From: Branchipolynoe longqiensis
Lineage: Eukaryota > Annelida > Polychaeta > Phyllodocida > Polynoidae
Length of the DNA stretch: 64,000 bases
NCBI GenBank assembly: GCA_030323885.1
Contig: CM059192.1
Span: forward strand, 62,303,593 to 62,367,592
Reading direction: 5' to 3'
The first letter of the stretch is position 1; each line of letters opens with the position of its first letter. The notes under the pieces were generated by a model that was not told the DNA's origin, made no database searches, and was given only the letters and a program-made list of their open reading frames with translations. A program made the translations under genes and the position numbers. Shown here in pieces: positions 1 through 12,231 of this stretch.

Positions 1-435
1 GCCCCGAGTCAACAAAATGGCGGGGATCGACCTGGTACCGGTTCGGTTCAACGCCAGGTGTTAATCGCCGAGATCAGGCGCAGATTAAACGGATTATTAA
101 AGCTAATCCCGGGAAGGCGGGTGGACAAAGGTGCGCAGTTAACAAAGAACAGTGCGTGGCACGCCCCGCCCCGCCCGCCCCGCACGCCCGCCCCTCCCAC
201 CCGCCCGCCCGCTCACCGCACCCTCTGTCATGCACGGAGCCGCCTCATCAACACACTGCTTGCAGCCAACATTGCTCAATGCCGCCTCCTACCTGACGAT
301 AAGGGGACTTGCTGATCAGGGAAGGCAGTTGCTAGATTGCAGCAAACCGTCAGTATTCCCGAAGCGGTGGCGTGACTTCAGGCAATGGTCACGGATGTGT
401 GGGATGTTAGTGTGGAGCCCACATAGGTGTACAAG
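1..435. other. Unassigned GC-rich intronic sequence
   Basis: I see no coding exon or known repeat here. A CG-rich stretch at about 160-215 is built of CGCCC/CCCGC words. It precedes the first minisatellite. The position implies UNC5 intron if the gene continues leftwards. Confidence 0.4.
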
Positions 436-439
436 ATGC

Positions 440-1340
440 ACCCCTCAGTCATCCCTCACATACTGCCCTCTGTCGTCCATATACACAGCCCCGTCATCCT
501 CACACACCTCTCCCTGTCGTCCAATACACACCTCCCTATGTTGTCCTGTATGGACAGCTCGCAGTCGTCCCACACACCACCCTCTGTCATCCTATATTCA
601 CAGCCCAGTCGTCCACACACACCACCCTCTGTCGTCCATATACACAGCCCACAGTTGTCTCACACACAAAACTTCTGTCGTCCATATACACAGCCCACAG
701 TTGTTTCACACGCAACGCTTCTGTGGTCCTTTATACACAGCCCAAAGTCATCCACACACCAGCCTCTGTCGTCCATATACACAGCCCACAGTTGTCTCAC
801 ACACACTGCTTCTGTCGTCATTTATACACAACCCACAGTCATCCACACACGCCCTCTGTTATCCATATACACAGCCCACAGTTGTTTCACACACAATGCT
901 TCTGTCGTCCTTTATACACATCCCAGTCATCCACACACACCACCCTCTGTCGTCCATATACACAGCCCACAGTTGATTCACACACCCCGCTTCTGTCATC
1001 CTTTATACACAGCCCACAGTCATCCACACACCGCCCTCTGTCATCCATATACACAGCCCACAGTTTTTTGACACACGATGTTTCTGTCATCCTTTATACA
1101 CAGCCCACATTCGTCCACACGCCACCCTCTGTCATCCATATACACAACCCACAATTGTTTCACACACAACGCTTCTGTCATCCTTTATTCACAGCCCACA
1201 GTCGTCCACACACCACCCTCTGTCGCCCATATACACAGCCCACAGTCATCCAAATACAACGCCCCCTGTGGTGTGATATACAGAGCCTGCAAGCGTCCAT
1301 GCACACAACCCTCTGTCATCGAAATACACAGCCCACAGTC
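440..1340. repeat. Minisatellite, 91-bp higher-order unit made of two ~45-bp halves
   Basis: The word CTCTGTCGTCCATATACAC recurs at 627, 764, 854, 945, 1036, 1127 and 1218. The spacing settles at 90-91 bp after one 137-bp step. Each unit holds two related ~45-bp halves, one with ..TCCATATACACAGCCCACAG and one with ..TCCTTTATACACAGCCCACAG. The part before 580 is degenerate. Long frames are open on both strands across it, which comes from the repeat and not from coding. Confidence 0.9.
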
Positions 1341-1354
1341 GTCCCACACACCAC

Positions 1355-2270
1355 CCTCAATCATGCTGCATACACCATCCTCAGTTATTCTGCACAAACT
1401 GCCCTCTGTCATCCTGCACACACTGCGCTCTGTCATCCTGTACAAACTGCCCTCTTTCATCCCACACACACTGCCCTGTCATCCCACACACACAGCCTTG
1501 TCATCCCACACACACTGCCCTCTGTTATCCCACATACACTGCCCTGTCATCCTGCACACACCACCCTGTCGTCCTGTACACACTGCCCTCTGTCATCCTG
1601 CACACACTGCGCTCTGTCATCCTGTACAAACTGCCCTCTTTCTTCCCACACACACTGCCCTGTCATCCCACACACAGCCTTGTCATCCCACACACACTGC
1701 CCTCTGTTATCCCACATACACTGCCCTGTCATCCTGCACACACCACCCTGTCGTCCTGTACACACTGCCCTCTGTCATCCTGCACACACTGCCCTATGTC
1801 ATCCTGGAAACACTGCCCTCTGTCATCCTGCACATACTGCCCTGCCACCCTCGGTCATCTTGCAGACACTGCCCTTTGTGTTCCTGTACACACCACCCTC
1901 GGTCATCCTGCAGACACTGCCCTCTGTTATCCTGTACACACCACCCTCGGTCATCCTGCAGACACTGCCTTCTGTCATCCTGTACAACCACACTCGGTCA
2001 TCCTGCAGACACTGCCCTCTGTCATCCTGTACACACTACCCTCGGTCATCCTGCAGACACTGCCCTCTGTCATCCTGGACACACTGCCCTCTGTCATCCT
2101 GTACACCCTGCCCTCTGTCATCCTGTACACACAACCCTCTGTCATCCTGCACATACTGCCCTCTGTCATCATGTACACACCACCCTCTGTCATCCTGCAC
2201 ACACTCCCCTCTGTCAACCTGCACACACTGCCCTCTGTAGTCCCTCATACACTGCCTTACGTCGTCTTAC
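1355..2270. repeat. 24-bp minisatellite
   Basis: About 38 units of 24 bp, typified by CCCTCTGTCATCCTGTACAC. The length is a multiple of three, so each strand reads as an 8-residue peptide repeat. The same CCCTCTGTCATCC seed occurs in the 91-bp array immediately upstream, so the two arrays probably share an origin. The 340 bp after it (2271-2614) shows nothing recognisable. Confidence 0.9.
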
Positions 2271-2614
2271 ACACCTCCATAGATTTGGCGTATAATGATG
2301 TATGGAATGTGCCAGGTTTGGGAACTAACATGCAGTTAGTTAATAAACAAATAAACCAGAGTACAGGTTAGCTGTGCTAATAAACTTTAAAAATGCATTT
2401 CCACCAATATATCCACTTTTATGCTTTCTTTGAAAGAAGTTTAAGAACAGTCGTGTTCAGTAAAGGACTGTTTAAAAGAAATCCTTCACCACGTAGAACC
2501 TGGAGTTGCCGTGTTGCAAGGGTACTTTCCAGCCTAAGCCTGAGGATGCATAATCCAATGGGTTTGAGTGGCGTCATTTTTTAAAGATAATTAAGCCTAT
2601 ATTAGACTGATCAT

Positions 2615-3205
2615 TGTAATCTATCTGACTTTAGTTAAAAGTAACTTTTATTTTAAATGGCTAAATTTTGATATGTTTGAAGTAATAACATACCAAATTA
2701 ATCAGTGTTCAATCAAATTGAGGTAGTAATCTTTTTTTTTATGCAGCAATAACTGATTAATAAGTGCATAAGTATCTAAGTTGGATATGTTGACTCAAAT
2801 TTTGATAAGCCTTTCGGGTTTTAAGCTGTCCTGATTTCTTCGGAATATACAACTCTAATAGGTAAGGCCTCATGGCAATGTTTTATCAAGTGCTCAATGC
2901 CGGTGATTAAAGCTGCCTCGTCCGATGAAAGCATCTAATTTTCAAAAACAAAACACTTAGCTAGATTTTAATCTACATATGCAACGTAGATACTTATGCA
3001 CTTATTAAGCATTTGTTGTCACATAGAAGGGCATATTGAGTCAATTTTAATAGAACCTATTTCTGCATAAGCCTATGGTATCAGAGTTTTGGCGTGATTG
3101 CCTAAATTAATTTGGCATGTTTGCATTCCACATATATCAAAAGCTAGCCATTTAGAATAACAGTTCCTTTAAATTAATGTAACGTAGATTATAACAATTA
3201 ATTTA
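2615..3205. mobile_element. Foldback (long inverted repeat) element, ~590 bp
   Basis: The left half (from about 2615) and the reverse complement of the right half (to about 3205) align along nearly their whole length. Shared landmarks are AAATGGCTA..TTTTGATAT, ACCAAATTAAT and TAAGTGCATAAGTATCTA. Arms are roughly 290 bp with perhaps 75% identity. There is no open frame. Scraps of similar sequence occur at 56655-56775 and 59630-59700. I found no convincing target duplication, so the transposon class is unknown. Confidence 0.7.
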
Positions 3206-4010
3206 ATATATTTATCTCGGAAAAAATACAGATATTCAAAACCATCGGAATATGCAACTTAAAACAAGTGTCTACAACTAGTACAAGCGTCACACCCAAT
3301 AGACACAATCTGTACCCGTGATGCAGCGCGTTAAACCCCGCAGTATCTGCGTTGACGCCACTTCTTAACCAGGTGAGTTCAACTCCTACTTCCGGGTGAA
3401 TCATGTCCACCAGCCACGCAGCGCGCCATGAGAACAACTCCAAGGTCGCCTCTTGAACTCACCTCCTAGGGCCGCCATCAATGGCAGCGATCAAACTGGG
3501 AAGTGCAATTGTACCCAGGGACCCCAATGTTTTAAACAACCGCCAATCTTACTCACCATTCCCACACCTAAAATAGTGCATGATAACCACGAAACACCAT
3601 CGGTTATCTTACTGGCCAAAGTAAGACTTCGACGACATAAAGAATACTTTGTAATCATGTCAAGTGCGCAAAACAGGAAAAGCACGTGACCGTCTATGGC
3701 GGCCAAAGGGTGAGCGGGGGTGCCTCACCGGGCTTTGTGGAGAAGAGTCACGTGACGGCATTATTACATGTGAAGGGGCGCCTCAGCAAACAACATACAC
3801 AATATGAAGACACACAGCCGATTCTGCAAGGCGAGTTACCTTGGGGCTTTTACATCATGTTCAAAGGTTTCAAAACCGAAAGTTGCAGAACCTAAATATT
3901 GGCGACACGAACATTGGCGGTGCGCGTGCACGCGCGGATGTGCATTTGATATAGAAGCGAGGCTGTCATTCCTTACAGCACCCCACCCCACCCACCCACC
4001 CACACCACAC
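3206..4010. other. Unassigned intronic sequence
   Basis: No exon or clear repeat. The motif CATCGGAATATGCAAC near 3243 resembles sequence in the foldback element (about 2838) and near 56760 and 60068, so part of this may be old transposon sequence. Two CACGTG hexamers near 3684 and 3750 are not enough to call a regulatory site. Confidence 0.35.
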
Positions 4011-4015
4011 ACACT

Positions 4016-4842
4016 GCCCACTAACCATGTCCATGTGCATGCACTGAGCGGTACTCCATATAGAAGTGATACCGCTACCCACTATGTCACTGTGCACGCC
4101 CTGAGCGGTACTCAATATAGAAGTGATGCCGCTACCCATACATACTGCCCACTAACCATGTCACTGTGCATGCACTGAGTGGTACTCCATATAGAAGTGA
4201 TACCGCTACCCACTATGTCACTGTGCACGCCCTGAGCGGTACTCAATATAGAAGTGATACCGCTACCCACTATGTCACTGTGCACGCCCTGAGCGGTACT
4301 CAATATAGAAGTGATTCCGCTACCCACTATGTCACTGTGCATGCCCCGAGCGGTACTCAATATAGAAGTGATACCGCTACCCACTATGTCACTGTGCACG
4401 CCCTGAGCGGTACTCAATATAGAAGTGATGCTGCTACCCATACATACTGCCCACTAACCATGTCACTGTGCATGCACTGAGCGGTACTCAATATAGAAGT
4501 GATACCGCTACCCACTATGTCACTGTGCACGCCCTGAGCGGTACTCAATATAGAAGTGATGCCGCTACCCATACATACTGCCCACTAACCATGTCACTGC
4601 GCATGCACTGAGGGTACTCGATATAGAAATGATGCCGCTACCCATACATACTGCCCACTAACCATGTCACTGCGCATGCACTGAGTGGTACTCATATAGA
4701 AGTGATGCCGCTACACACTATGTCACTGTGCACGCCCTGAGCGGTACTCAATATAGAAGTGATGCCGCTACCCATACATACTGCCCACTAACCATGTCAC
4801 TGCGCATGCACTGAGGGTACTCGATATAGAAGTGAGGCCAGC
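4016..4842. repeat. 57-bp minisatellite with an inverted repeat in every unit
   Basis: About 14 units of 57 bp, with some shortened or fused units containing ACATACTGCCCACTAACCAT. Each full unit carries AGCGGTA, then about 16 nt including CTCAATATAGAAGTGA, then TACCGCT. These arms are perfect reverse complements, so every unit could form a small stem-loop. Confidence 0.9.
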
Positions 4843-4845
4843 CCG

Positions 4846-5775
4846 CTGCATTGCACACCAACCTGCTGCATTGCACAGCAACCTGCTGCATTGCGCACCA
4901 ACACACTCCATTGTGCACCAACCTGCTGTATTGTGCACCAACACACTGCATTGTGCACCAACCTGCTGCATACTGCACCAACACGCTCCATTGTTCACCA
5001 ACCTGCTGCATTGTGCACCAACACACTGCATTGTGCACCAACCTGCTGCATTGTGCACCAACACACTGCATTGTGCATCAACCTGCTGCATAGTGCACCA
5101 ACACGCTCCATTGTGCACCAACCTGCTGCATTGTGTACCAACTCGCTGCATTGCGCACCAGCCCACTGCATTGCACACCAACTGGCTGCATTGTGCACCA
5201 ACACATTGCATTGTGCACCGACACTCTGCATTGTGCACCAACCTGCTGCATTGTGCACCAACCTGCTGCATTGTGCACCAACCTGCTGCATTGTGCACCA
5301 ACACACTCCATTGTGCACCAACATGCTGTATTGTTCACCAACATGCTGCATTGTGCACCAACACACTCCATTGTGCACCAACATGCTGCATTGTGTACCA
5401 AACCCGCTGCATTGTGCACCAACCTGTTGCATTGTGCACTAACATGCTGCATTGTGCACCAACCTGCTGCATTGTGCACCAACACGCTGCATTGTGCACC
5501 AACCTGCTGCATTGTGCACTAACATGCTGCATTGTGCACCAACCTGCTGCATTGTGCACCAACACGCTGCATTGTGCACCCACCTTCTGCGTTTTGTACC
5601 AACATGCTGCATTGAGCATCAACCCATGGCATGGAACACCAACATGCTGCATTGTGCAACAACATGCTGCATTGAACAACTCGCTGCATTGAACACCAAC
5701 ACGCTGCATTGTGTACCACCACGCTGCATCGTGCACCAACACACTGTATTTTGCACTAACCCACTGGATGGCGCA
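4846..5775. repeat. 20-bp minisatellite
   Basis: About 46 units of 20 bp, ACCAACCTGCTGCATTGTGC and variants, often alternating CCTGCTGC with CACACTCC or CACACTGC. It starts within a few bases of the end of the 57-bp array. Open frames on both strands are artefacts of the repeat. Confidence 0.9.
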
Positions 5776-5837
5776 AACTGCCACATGAGGTGCTTCATAT
5801 TGAGACTGTATTCCTCGACTTTCATTCATTCACTTAA

Positions 5838-6527
5838 TACCCCTGTCACACTACGACGTGACGAGCCAACGTGAGCCTAACGTGATCATTTTTCGTCATG
5901 ACGTTGGATTACGTCATCATGACGTCAAAATGACGTTAGAATGACGTCGAGCTACGTCACATTACGTCGTGTTACGTCGAGTTACGTCAAGGTTTTGGAC
6001 ATGTTCAAAACTTTGGACGTAGGTCGAACGTAAGGGTTTACGTTCGCCGTACGTTCTGTTCACGTTCAGTGAACGTCAATGACGTTAAACGGACGTTATT
6101 TCAACGCTGCTCACTACGTTCAACTACGTTCCACTACGTTCCACTACGTTGACCCACATTAAACCAAGTGCAAAAGCCTACGAGGCTTAATGGGAACGTC
6201 AGGAGAACGTCAGGAAAACGTCAGGAGAACGTCAGGAGAACGTCAGGAAAACGTGCATTCAACGTACGTTCAACGTCTCATTACATAGCTAACGTCATGT
6301 AACGTTCTTCTGGCGATGGAATAACGTTCATAACGTTCCGTGAGCGTAGTGACGTTGTCCTCTCTCATGACTGACGGTATCCCTATGCTTTACCAACGTT
6401 ACGTTCTCGTCCACTACGCTGCATCCACGTTCAACTTGTGCCCAAATTTGCATACTACGCCGAGAAGTTCAACGTTCTTCACGTTCTCCCTACGTTGACG
6501 TCGTTACGTCGTAGTGTGACAGCCCCA
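5838..6527. mobile_element. TIR element A of the CACACTACGACG family (word: ACGT)
   Basis: The left end CCCCTGTCACACTACGACGT and the right end, read in reverse complement GGGGCTGTCACACTACGACG, form terminal inverted repeats. The interior is saturated with ACGT words (ACGTCA, AACGTT, TACGTC). An imperfect palindromic core GGTTTTGGACATGTTCAAAA with CTTT following lies near 5990-6015. No transposase is present, so it is non-autonomous. Flanking TAA (left) and TTA (right) are close to the 3-bp TWA duplication typical of PIF/Harbinger elements but do not match exactly. Confidence 0.8.
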
Positions 6528-7525
6528 TTACATTAAATTCGCCATCTCGTGTACAGCAACACAGTGTTGCTTTCGCTGTGTTCTGATGACACTCTTACGC
6601 CTTAGATGCCCGGCACATTCCTTTGACATGAGTTTTTCTTATTAACGATCCCAATGTGAATATTGCATAAATTTGCCCCCGACCCCCCACCCCCACCCCC
6701 ACCCCCGCACACCGGGCTCAGCCTCAACCCTATTACGTGCACAAAAAGAGCCTTAAACCCTGCTGAACGCGGGGCGGAGCACATGACTAGAGACCACAGG
6801 GGCGCGTTGTGTCAACACGTCACAGTGCAAATGAGCACTGTTGAGCCAAATGCGAGTAACAAACCAGAGGCAGGAGTGCTTACTCTAAAATGGACACGGC
6901 GGTGAGCATGGTGCTAAGTGCCCCACGTGACCCAGCGTCCAGCGGAGTGCTGATGAGGGCTGACCGACGCGCCGCCTGCTGGCGAAGCGGGTTAGACGGG
7001 ACGGACGCTGACCCGCTGGTAAGACGCGCCGGGAGGACTTCACTAAGATCCGTGTTGCCACGTTACAGCATTAAGCCTACTCATAAATGCCAAAGCAGGG
7101 AAATTACTGCAATTACTGAATTTGATCCCAATTTGAAAACTAAATCCCGGGTCCTCAATTAGTGTGCCCTCGCCCGAGTAGCGTCGTTTTACCAAAGAGC
7201 CCGCGGGTTGTTTAGCAGGTGTGGTACGGTCAGACATATGTGTGAGATGTGCGCACGTCGTGAAACACCGTCACAGAACGACGGGGCGCCATTTCGTACA
7301 GCTGGCCGTGCATGTGTTGGTTAAAGCTGCGGATGGCCATAAAAGGCGGGTGATGGGGTGAGTCATGGGCAGACGACATGCAGCACGTGCTCACAGACGG
7401 CCGTCAGAACGAGGCTCCCACCAGCAAGGCTGATGCGCAACACTTGTCATTTCTTGGCATTTCTGAAATGTTTCGTACGAGGTGTGATTATGTCAGTGAG
7501 AAGGTGCACGAGGTGTGAGAACCGG
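6528..7525. other. Unassigned intronic sequence
   Basis: No exon or known repeat. A short (CCCCCAC)n tract lies at 6678-6710. Open frames here lack any recognisable domain and have no homologue I recognise. Confidence 0.35.
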
Positions 7526-7627
7526 CCTGGATGTGCACAGTACAGCAGTGTGCATGTAAGGCTGTGAGCGTGTATGGCTGTGTGTATGGCTGCGACCATG
7601 TTCGGCTGTGACCATGTATGTGCCTGA

Positions 7628-7962
7628 AGCCCCAGTCACACCTCACCGGATTGGGAGAAACGGACAGAAAACGAACAATGTCCGGTTTGTGTCCGTACAA
7701 ATTTTGAACATGCACAAAACGAGGAACGGATGCTGCTGGACTGACGTCTATGGTTCTTGTTTGTTTTGAGTTTGTTTCATCTGCTGGCTATCCGTTCATG
7801 TCCGTTTCATGTCCGTTTCATGACCGTTTCATGTCCGTTCGTCTAGCGGCCATTTACCCGATAGCGCAACATTTTGACACATTTGAATACATTTTGATAC
7901 TTATCACCACCGCACTAGACAATTCTGTCCGTTGCTCAATCTGGTGATGTGTGACTGGGGCT
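7628..7962. mobile_element. TIR element B of the CACACTACGACG family (word: TCCGTTTCATG)
   Basis: The left end AGCCCCAGTCACACCTCACC and the reverse complement of the right end AGCCCCAGTCACACATCACC form the TIR. It shares the GTCACAC block with its relatives but diverges after it. The interior repeats CCGTTTCATGTCCG and carries a core ATTTTGAACATGCACAAAAC near 7700-7720. Flanks are TGA and TAA, one mismatch from a 3-bp duplication. It sits inside the 16-bp minisatellite. Confidence 0.7.
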
Positions 7963-8075
7963 TAAGCGTGTATGGCTGTAACAATGTATGGGTGTGAGTG
8001 GTTGTGACCATGTATGGGTGTGAGCATGTATGGGTGTAACCATGTATGGGTGTGACCATGTATGGATGTGACCGT

Positions 8076-8142
8076 GTGCTTGTTTGTTTGTTTGTTGTTG
8101 TTTTACGTCCTAGCAACATCTAAGGTCATATCAGGACGGGTG
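8076..8142 (-). mobile_element. SINE-2 tail fragment
   Basis: The TTTG-rich tract followed by TTTTACGTCCTAGCAACATC and ATATCAGGACGGGT matches the 3' end of the fuller SINE at 61927-62275. Only the tail is present, as expected from 5' truncation at insertion. It lies inside the 16-bp array. Confidence 0.85.
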
Positions 8143-9915
8143 ACCGTGTGCTGGTGTGACCATGTATGGGTGTGAGCATGTATGGGTGTAAACATGTGTG
8201 GCTGTAACAATGTATAGGTGTGACAATGTATGGGTGTGAGCATGTATGGATGTGACCATGCATGGGTGTGGCCATGTATGGGTGTGACCATGTGTGGCTG
8301 TAACAATGTATGGGTGTGACTATGTATGGGTGTGACCATGTATGGGTGTATCCATGTATGGGTGTGACCATGTGTGGGTGTGACCATGTGTGGGTGTGAC
8401 CATGTATGGGTGTGACCATGTATGGGTGTGACCATGTATGGATGTGACCATGTATGGGTGTGACCATGTATGGGTGTGACCATGTACAGCTGTATCAATG
8501 TGTGGGTGTGACCATGTATGGGTGTGACTATGTGTGGGTGTGACCATGTGTGGGTGTGACCACGTATGGGTGTGAGCATGTATGGGTGTAACCATGTTTG
8601 GGTGTGACCATGTATGGGTGTGACCATGTTTAGCTGTAACAATGTATGGGTGTGAGCATGTATGGGTGTGACCATGTATGGGTGTGACCATGTATGGGTG
8701 TGAGCATGTATGGATGTGACCGTGTATGGGTGTGACCATGTATGGGTGTGAGCATGTATGGATGTGACCATGTATGGGTGTGACCATGTATGGGTGTGAC
8801 CATGTATGGGTGTGACCATGTATGGGTGTATCCATGTATGGGTGTGACCATGTGTGGGTGTGACCATGTGTTGGTGGGACCATGTATGGGTGTGAGCATG
8901 TATGGGTGTGACCATGTGTGGCTGTAACAATGTATGGGTGTGAGCATGTATGGGTGTGACCATGTATGGGTGTGAGCATGTATAGATGTGAGCATGTATG
9001 GGTGTGAGCATGTATGGGTGTCAGCATGTATGGGTGTGACCATGTATGGGTGTGACCATGTATGGGTGCAACCACATATGGGTGTGACCATGTATGGGTG
9101 TGACCATGTATGGGTGTGACCATGTATGGGTGTGACCATGTATGGGTGAGAGCATGTATGGATGTGAGCATGTATGGATGTGACCATGTATGGGTGTGAG
9201 CATGTATGGACGTGATCATGTATGGGTGTGACCATGTGTGGCTGTAACAATATATGGGTGTGACCATGTATGGGTGTGACCATGTATGGGTGTGACCATG
9301 TATGGGTCTGAGCATGTATGGATGTAACCATGGATGGGTGTGAGCATGTATGGGTGTGACCATGTATGGGTGTGACCATGTATGGGTGTGACCATGTATG
9401 GGTGTGACCATGTATGGGTGTAACCATGTGTGGCTGTAACAATGTATGGGTGTGACAATGTATGGGTGTGACCATGTATAGATGTGCCCAGGTATGGCCA
9501 TGAGCATATACAGCTGTAACAATGTATGGGTGGATGTGAGTGGTTGTGACCATGTACAGGCATGAGCATGTATGGCTGTAACAATGTATGGGTGTGAGTG
9601 GTTGTGACCATGTATGGGCATGAGCATGTACGGCTGTAACAATGTATGGGTGTGAGTGGTTGTGACCATGTATGGGCATGAGCATGTACGTCTGTAACAA
9701 TGTATGGGTGTGAGTGGTTGTGAGCATGTATGGGTGTGACCATGTATGGGTGTGACCATGTATGGGCATGAGCATGTACAGCTGTAACAATGTATGGGTG
9801 TGAGTGGTTGTGACCATGTATGGGCATGAGCATGTACGGCTGTAACAATGTATGGGTGTGAGTGGTTGTGACCATGTATGGGTGTGACCATGTATGGGCA
9901 TGAGCGTGTACAGCT

Positions 9916-10345
9916 GGGACCTAGCTTGGTACTCCGCCAAGAACAAGCAGTCATTAGGCTTGTCACAAACCATTACCGCATCATGTATGGAAGATCTGCA
10001 GGGAGGGACCAGTGTAGTTATTCCTCCGCGCGGTGTGTGCTACTGTGCGGCGGTTTGTCGTCAAGTTGTTAACATTGTTACAGCCCATCAATTTATTAAG
10101 CCTATAACATAAACCAATACGGGCATCTATTTTTGGATCGATATTTACATTCCCTAAATATATATAATTCAAATAAAACTATAGGTGAGATGTCGGTACA
10201 TAGTTGTAGCACAATACAACCGTAAATGGGGCCTGTGGGGTTAACGCCTTGATTACTCCGTCGCAGAGTAGCGCACAGGCGGAGGAACACCTACACTGGT
10301 CCCGATGACATCAGCATTTATGCCACGCCTAAGGACTACTTGTTC
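9916..10345. other. Unassigned intronic sequence
   Basis: Unique-looking, AT-rich towards 10080-10200. It separates two blocks of related TATGGGTGTGA-type repeat. No feature recognised. Confidence 0.35.
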
Positions 10346-10359
10346 GTGGCGGGGACCAA

Positions 10360-10670
10360 GTATTGTTGTGAGTGTGTACGGCTGTGTCCATGTATGGGCA
10401 TCAGCGCGTATCGTTATGAGCCTGCATGGTTGTGACCATGTATAGCGGTGAGTGTGTGTGGCTATGAGCATGTATGGCTGTGACCACGTATGTGCATGAG
10501 CATGTATGGCTGTGACCATGTATGACTGTGAGTGTGCATTGCTGTGAGCGTGTATGGTTGTGACTATCTATGGGCATGATAGTGTATGGCTGTGACTATG
10601 TATGGGCATGAGCGTATGTGGCTGTGACCATGTATGGGCATGCACGTGTATGGCTGTGAGCGTGTATAGC
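10360..10670. repeat. Degenerate 16-bp minisatellite, outlying block
   Basis: Units such as GTGTATGGCTGTGACCATGT and ATGGGCATGAGCGT are diverged relatives of the main 16-bp array ending at 9915. It is probably the decayed edge of the same array. Confidence 0.7.
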
Positions 10671-10909
10671 TGAGAATGGGAAGAACACTGGCAGGTTGAA
10701 AATGTAGCAGTTGGAAATAATGTGGAGTATGAGGAGTGAGAGTTGCAGATGGTTGTATCAAGATGCAAGGATATGAGGCTTGTGTGAGAGGTGACAAGTT
10801 GCGTGTAAGGGTGGGAACATAAGGGTGGTCACCTAAGTGTTTCGTGAGGTGTGTGAATTCGGAGACTGATGAGTGGGACTGTAAGAGTGACTGTGAATTA
10901 CAGAAAGAA

Positions 10910-11390
10910 GACTGTGGACTGCAAACTGCTGACTGCAGACTGTCCACCGCAAACACTGCAGACTACTGACTGCAGACTGTCCAGCACAAACACTGCAGAC
11001 TGCTGACTGCAGACTGTCCACTGCAAACACTGCAGACTGCTGACTGCAGACTGTCCACCGCAAACACTGCAGAGTGCTGACAGCAGACTGTCCACCGCAA
11101 ACACTGCAGAGTGTTGACTGCAGACTGTCCACCACAAACACTGCAGACTGCTGACTGCAGACTGTCCACTGCAAACACTGCAGAGTGTTGACTGCAGACT
11201 GTCCACCACAAACACTGCAGACTGCTGACAGCAGACTGTCCGCCGCAAACACTGCAGACTGCTGACACTGACAGCAGACTGTCCACCGCAAACACTGCAG
11301 AGTGTTGACTGCAGACTGTCCACCGCAAAAACTGCAGAGTGTTGACAGCAGACTGTCTACCGCAAACACTGCAGACTGTTGACTACAGAC
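10910..11390. repeat. 37-bp minisatellite
   Basis: About 13 units of 37 bp typified by CTGCAGACTGTCCACCGCAA followed by ACACTGCAGA and a variable GTGTTGA/CTGCTGA end. Two CTGCAG palindromes occur per unit. Frames open across it on the minus strand are artefacts. Confidence 0.9.
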
Positions 11391-12231
11391 CGGATATGAT
11401 ATGGGCAGGGTGGTGAGGTGGTCCTGCTGGAATAAGCACACAGATTTGTCACGTGACGACCTCTGCATTATTAATCATCTTCCTGATGTTAAATACTGAG
11501 GCGAAAGGCAATACTTGGTTAAATCACATCGAACATTAGAAGGGAAACTTCAAGTTTCCTCTACACGGATTTACGATAGGAATTTTGTCAGATGGTTCTA
11601 CTTGAACTGTTTAACTAATATTAATAGCATAGACTTAATGCGTAAGGCTGACGCTCTTACTATTAGTAGTCTTACACGGTCAAACAATGCAAATCCAACC
11701 TCGTCAGAACCAGAAGACATCATCAATGCACCTCAGTCTTCAACGTTCGAACCATTCCACATTGTCTAGATATTAACATGGTATAAAGAATAGCCCCCCT
11801 TCCTATATCTGTATGTCCGTTTGCGAGACAGTCTGTGACCCTATCACCACAATGACATGCCCCACCATGTATAATAAAACTCCTATACAAAGGGGAGTGG
11901 CGTTAAGCACATCCGCCATTGCCCGGAAACGGGTGGTTGTGGCTCGGCAAGTGGTCTGCGCGGTACCTCGTTACCGAACCTTCACTGACCACGTAGTCAC
12001 TGACCAGAGCCCCTTTCATTACTCCATAATAGATATGCCACACTGCGCGCTTCCATGATGATTACCACTGCTACAATTTGACAGTATTTTCCTTATAATA
12101 ATCTGCATGCACACACTTAGTGTTGGTTTCACTTGATATGTCAGCTACCAAGTCTTCCATACCCCGATAGTTCGGAGACTCGCGGCTACCTGCTCGAAAA
12201 CCGGGACCTCAGCCGGCCGCGTGGAAGTGTG
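11391..12231. other. Unassigned intronic sequence
   Basis: No exon, no repeat family recognised. Base composition is ordinary. A modest open frame at 11515-11769 has no recognisable domain. Confidence 0.35.

Larger units (their letters stand above)
7530..9915. repeat. 16-bp minisatellite, interrupted
   Basis: More than 100 units of 16 bp, CATGTATGGGTGTGAC and variants (GAGCATGTATGGGTGT, AACAATGTATGGGTGT). It is degenerate at its left edge and most regular from about 8150 to 9480. It is broken by a TIR element (7628-7962) and a SINE tail (8076-8142), so the array predates both insertions. The minus strand has very long open frames because 16-bp units without stop codons stay open in every phase. 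They are not genes. Confidence 0.95.

Noticed and set aside
4016..5775. CRISPR-like array of direct repeats with palindromic units
   Set aside because: The units are contiguous without unique spacers, and the host is an animal.
8320..9966. A 548-codon open frame on the minus strand (His/Pro/Thr/Trp-rich), and similar long frames at 723-2240, 13890-15164 and 35572-37257
   Set aside because: They follow tandem arrays exactly, overlap other long frames on both strands, have no domain, and are open only because the repeat unit lacks stop codons.
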